From Chloroflexota bacterium (GTDB lineage: Bacteria > Chloroflexota > Anaerolineae > UBA1429), in NCBI GenBank assembly GCA_012513725.1, contig JAAZBQ010000550.1:1-6200 (forward strand): 6,200 nucleotides of DNA. Reading direction: 5' to 3'. The position numbers and the translations under genes are program-made. The notes under the pieces were generated by a model. The model saw only the letters and a list, made by a program, of their open reading frames with translations, did no database searches and was not told the origin of the DNA. How positions within the stretch are numbered: position 1 is the stretch's first letter; each line of letters opens with the position of its first letter. Below, piece after piece: positions 5,463 through 6,200 of this stretch.

Positions 5463-5476
5463 TCATCTGGCCGGCG
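5447..5476. repeat. 11-bp inverted repeat over the mgtE -35
   Basis: CGCCGGCCAGA (5447-5457) is perfectly complementary to 5466-5476 around the 8-base loop GTCAATCA. Further G/C pairing outside (5441-5444 with 5480-5483) is possible with bulges. It begins 33 bp after the stop of the NifX-like gene, so it may end that transcript, although no T-run follows. It also overlaps the mgtE promoter, so an operator role is equally possible. Confidence 0.6.
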
Positions 5477-5508
5477 ATCGGGCCCTGACATAGCCACCCA
5501 CCGCGCCT

Positions 5509-6003
5509 CTAGCGGCGGCGACGCCGGTGCCACTCCTCGGTGATGTCGTCGATCTCGTCCGCTACGTCCTCGGCGTCCTGGCCGATGCGGTCGGCGTCGC
5601 TGGCGTCGACGATGCCGGCCGCGGATTCCAGCGCCTCGCGCTCCATCCCCTGCAGGCAGGCCTCGGCCCCGTCCAGCTCGCCGGCCAAAAAGGCGCGCAC
5701 GCCGTCGCTGACGGTGCCGGCGGCGCCCGTCACGGCGTAGATCTCGGCGGCCTGGAGGTAGCGGGCGTCGCGAGGCGCGATGGAGCCCGTGATCACCACC
5801 GACACCCGCATGGGTGGCAAGAAGGTGGCCACCTCCGGCGCCGCGTGGGCGCCCCACCAGGGGTTCTCCACGCCGCGCACCCGGCGCGGCGCAGGGTCCT
5901 GGGGATCGATATCCACCAGGACGAAAAAGGGCGCGTTGTCATAGCGAGCGGCCATGCGGCTCGCCAGGCCCTCGTTGGTGTCTGCCGTCAACGCCAGGCG
6001 CAT
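5509..6003 (-). CDS. NifX/NifB-like FeMo-cofactor-type domain protein
   Basis: This is a 164-residue protein whose first part (about 1-112) matches the dinitrogenase iron-molybdenum cofactor family fold (NifX, NafY and NifB C-terminal type; ribonuclease H-like). Features are MRLALTADTNEGLASRMAARYDNAPFFVLVDID (1-33), VENPWWGAHAAPEVATFL (45-62), VSVVITGSIAPRDARYLQAAEIYAVTGAAGTVSDGVRAFLAGEL (67-110). Family members bind FeMo-co or other metal clusters, but many lie in genomes without nitrogenase and have no known role. Here no nif gene is near. Residues 113-164 are a non-family tail: acidic in the middle (DASDADRIGQDAEDVADEIDDITEE) and ending in five arginines. It has a single cysteine, C116, in the tail. 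The ATG at 6003 has AGGAGGT six bases upstream. It is probably monocistronic, with its own promoter and a repeat-bearing 5' UTR. Confidence 0.85.
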   Translation of the reverse strand: MRLALTADTNEGLASRMAARYDNAPFFVLVDIDPQDPAPRRVRGVENPWWGAHAAPEVATFLPPMRVSVVITGSIAPRDARYLQAAEIYAVTGAAGTVSDGVRAFLAGELDGAEACLQGMEREALESAAGIVDASDADRIGQDAEDVADEIDDITEEWHRRRRR

Positions 6004-6026
6004 GCCCTTACCTCCTCGATGTCGCG

Positions 6027-6108
6027 GTGCGTGCGCAATGCGTGCGCAATGCGTGCGCAGTGCGTGCGCAGTGCGTACGCCGCGTACGCCGCGTGCACCG
6101 CGTACGCC
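6027..6108. repeat. Tandem array of 11-bp then 9-bp units
   Basis: Five 11-bp units run head to tail: GTGCGTGCGCA at 6027-6037 and 6060-6070, ATGCGTGCGCA at 6038-6048 and 6049-6059, and GTGCGTACGCC at 6071-6081. Three 9-bp units follow: GCGTACGCC at 6082-6090 and 6100-6108, with GCGTGCACC at 6091-6099 between them. The units carry small palindromes (TGCGCA, CGTACG, GTGCAC). The array lies wholly between the predicted transcription start and the ribosome binding site of the NifX-like gene. Confidence 0.85.
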
Positions 6109-6122
6109 GTGTTTCTCCTTTC

Positions 6123-6150
6123 ATCATAACGTAGGGAGGTAATATGTCAA
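6123..6150 (-). promoter_or_regulatory. Promoter of the NifX-like gene
   Basis: On the minus strand a perfect TTGACA (6150-6145) is followed after 16 bp by TATGAT (6128-6123, five of six). The predicted start near 6116 gives a 5' UTR of about 113 nt that contains the whole tandem array. This is one of the two best promoters in the window. Confidence 0.72.
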
Positions 6151-6176
6151 GTGGGACGAGGATAGATGAGGCCTAA
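6144..6176 (+). CDS. Possible 10-codon leader peptide ORF
   Basis: An ATG at 6144 preceded by AGGGAGGT (6133-6140) opens a frame encoding MSSGTRIDEA and then a stop. The ribosome-binding-site-like sequence is good but close to the ATG (3-4 bases). It overlaps the -35 and spacer of the opposite-strand promoter, so it may be coincidence. If real it would be a short peptide upstream of the start at 6190. Confidence 0.2.
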   Translation: MSSGTRIDEA

Positions 6177-6189
6177 CGAGAGGACACCA

Positions 6190-6200
6190 ATGCATAGATC
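6190..6200 (+). CDS. Possible start of a gene cut by the window edge
   Basis: The ATG at 6190 has GAGAGGA (6179-6185) four bases upstream and begins MHR before the sequence ends. Only three codons are visible, so nothing can be said of the product, and the start itself is uncertain. Confidence 0.2.

Noticed and set aside
5057..5543. Open frames of 85-154 codons in the mgtE leader
   Set aside because: None has a good ribosome binding site or a recognisable domain, and the region folds into several stems, so it was treated as non-coding.
6027..6108. CRISPR array
   Set aside because: The units are 9-11 bp and contiguous with no spacers, and no cas gene is present.
5954..6142. Plus-strand frames through the tandem array giving repeated CVRNACA-like peptides
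   Set aside because: The peptide periodicity only reflects the 11-bp DNA repeat, and the frames overlap the NifX-like gene on the other strand.

Overview
The window is a GC-rich piece of bacterial chromosome (roughly two thirds G+C by eye) carrying seven recognisable protein genes. Long gene-free stretches between them hold most of the unexplained structure. A SpoVS-type Alba-like protein, an MgtE magnesium channel, a NifX/NifB-like domain protein, a DinB-fold protein and a DedA-like membrane protein, together with sigma70-type promoters and high GC, fit Chloroflexota or a related GC-rich lineage such as Deinococcota or a GC-rich Firmicute. This placement is inference; no rRNA or other phylogenetic marker is present.

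Layout. (1) 1-139 is an upstream region with a possible promoter, leading to spoVS (140-454, +). (2) A very strong inverted repeat (491-536) separates spoVS from a convergent NagD-type HAD phosphatase (578-1393, -), which has its own extended -10 promoter just upstream. (3) 1448-1963 is a gene-free stretch of about 500 bp. It holds a family of related 22-bp repeats in both orientations, a run of hairpins directly downstream of an extended -10 element (a possible small RNA), and then a good promoter for the next pair. (4) A DedA/VTT membrane protein (1964-2575, +) and a DinB-fold protein (2610-3044, +) form a short operon. (5) A GNAT acetyltransferase (3062-3592, -) lies downstream of mgtE (3622-4974, -) in a second operon, convergent with the first. 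(6) mgtE is preceded by a leader of about 450 nt without a credible gene. It starts at a near-consensus promoter (5434-5462) and contains alternative hairpins, a terminator-like hairpin with a U-rich tail, and a second structured block. (7) An orphan NifX-like protein (5509-6003, -) is followed by an 11-bp-arm inverted repeat that overlaps the mgtE promoter. It is preceded by a tandem array of 11-bp and 9-bp units lying inside its predicted 5' UTR. (8) The right edge shows a consensus -35 for the NifX-like gene and, on the other strand, a tiny ORF and a possible truncated gene start.

The coding genes are mostly housekeeping or poorly characterised families and do not form one pathway. The least explained material is regulatory and non-coding: the mgtE leader, the 1490-1771 repeat and hairpin block, and the tandem array in front of the NifX-like gene. 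No defence system, mobile element, CRISPR array, tRNA or rRNA was recognised.
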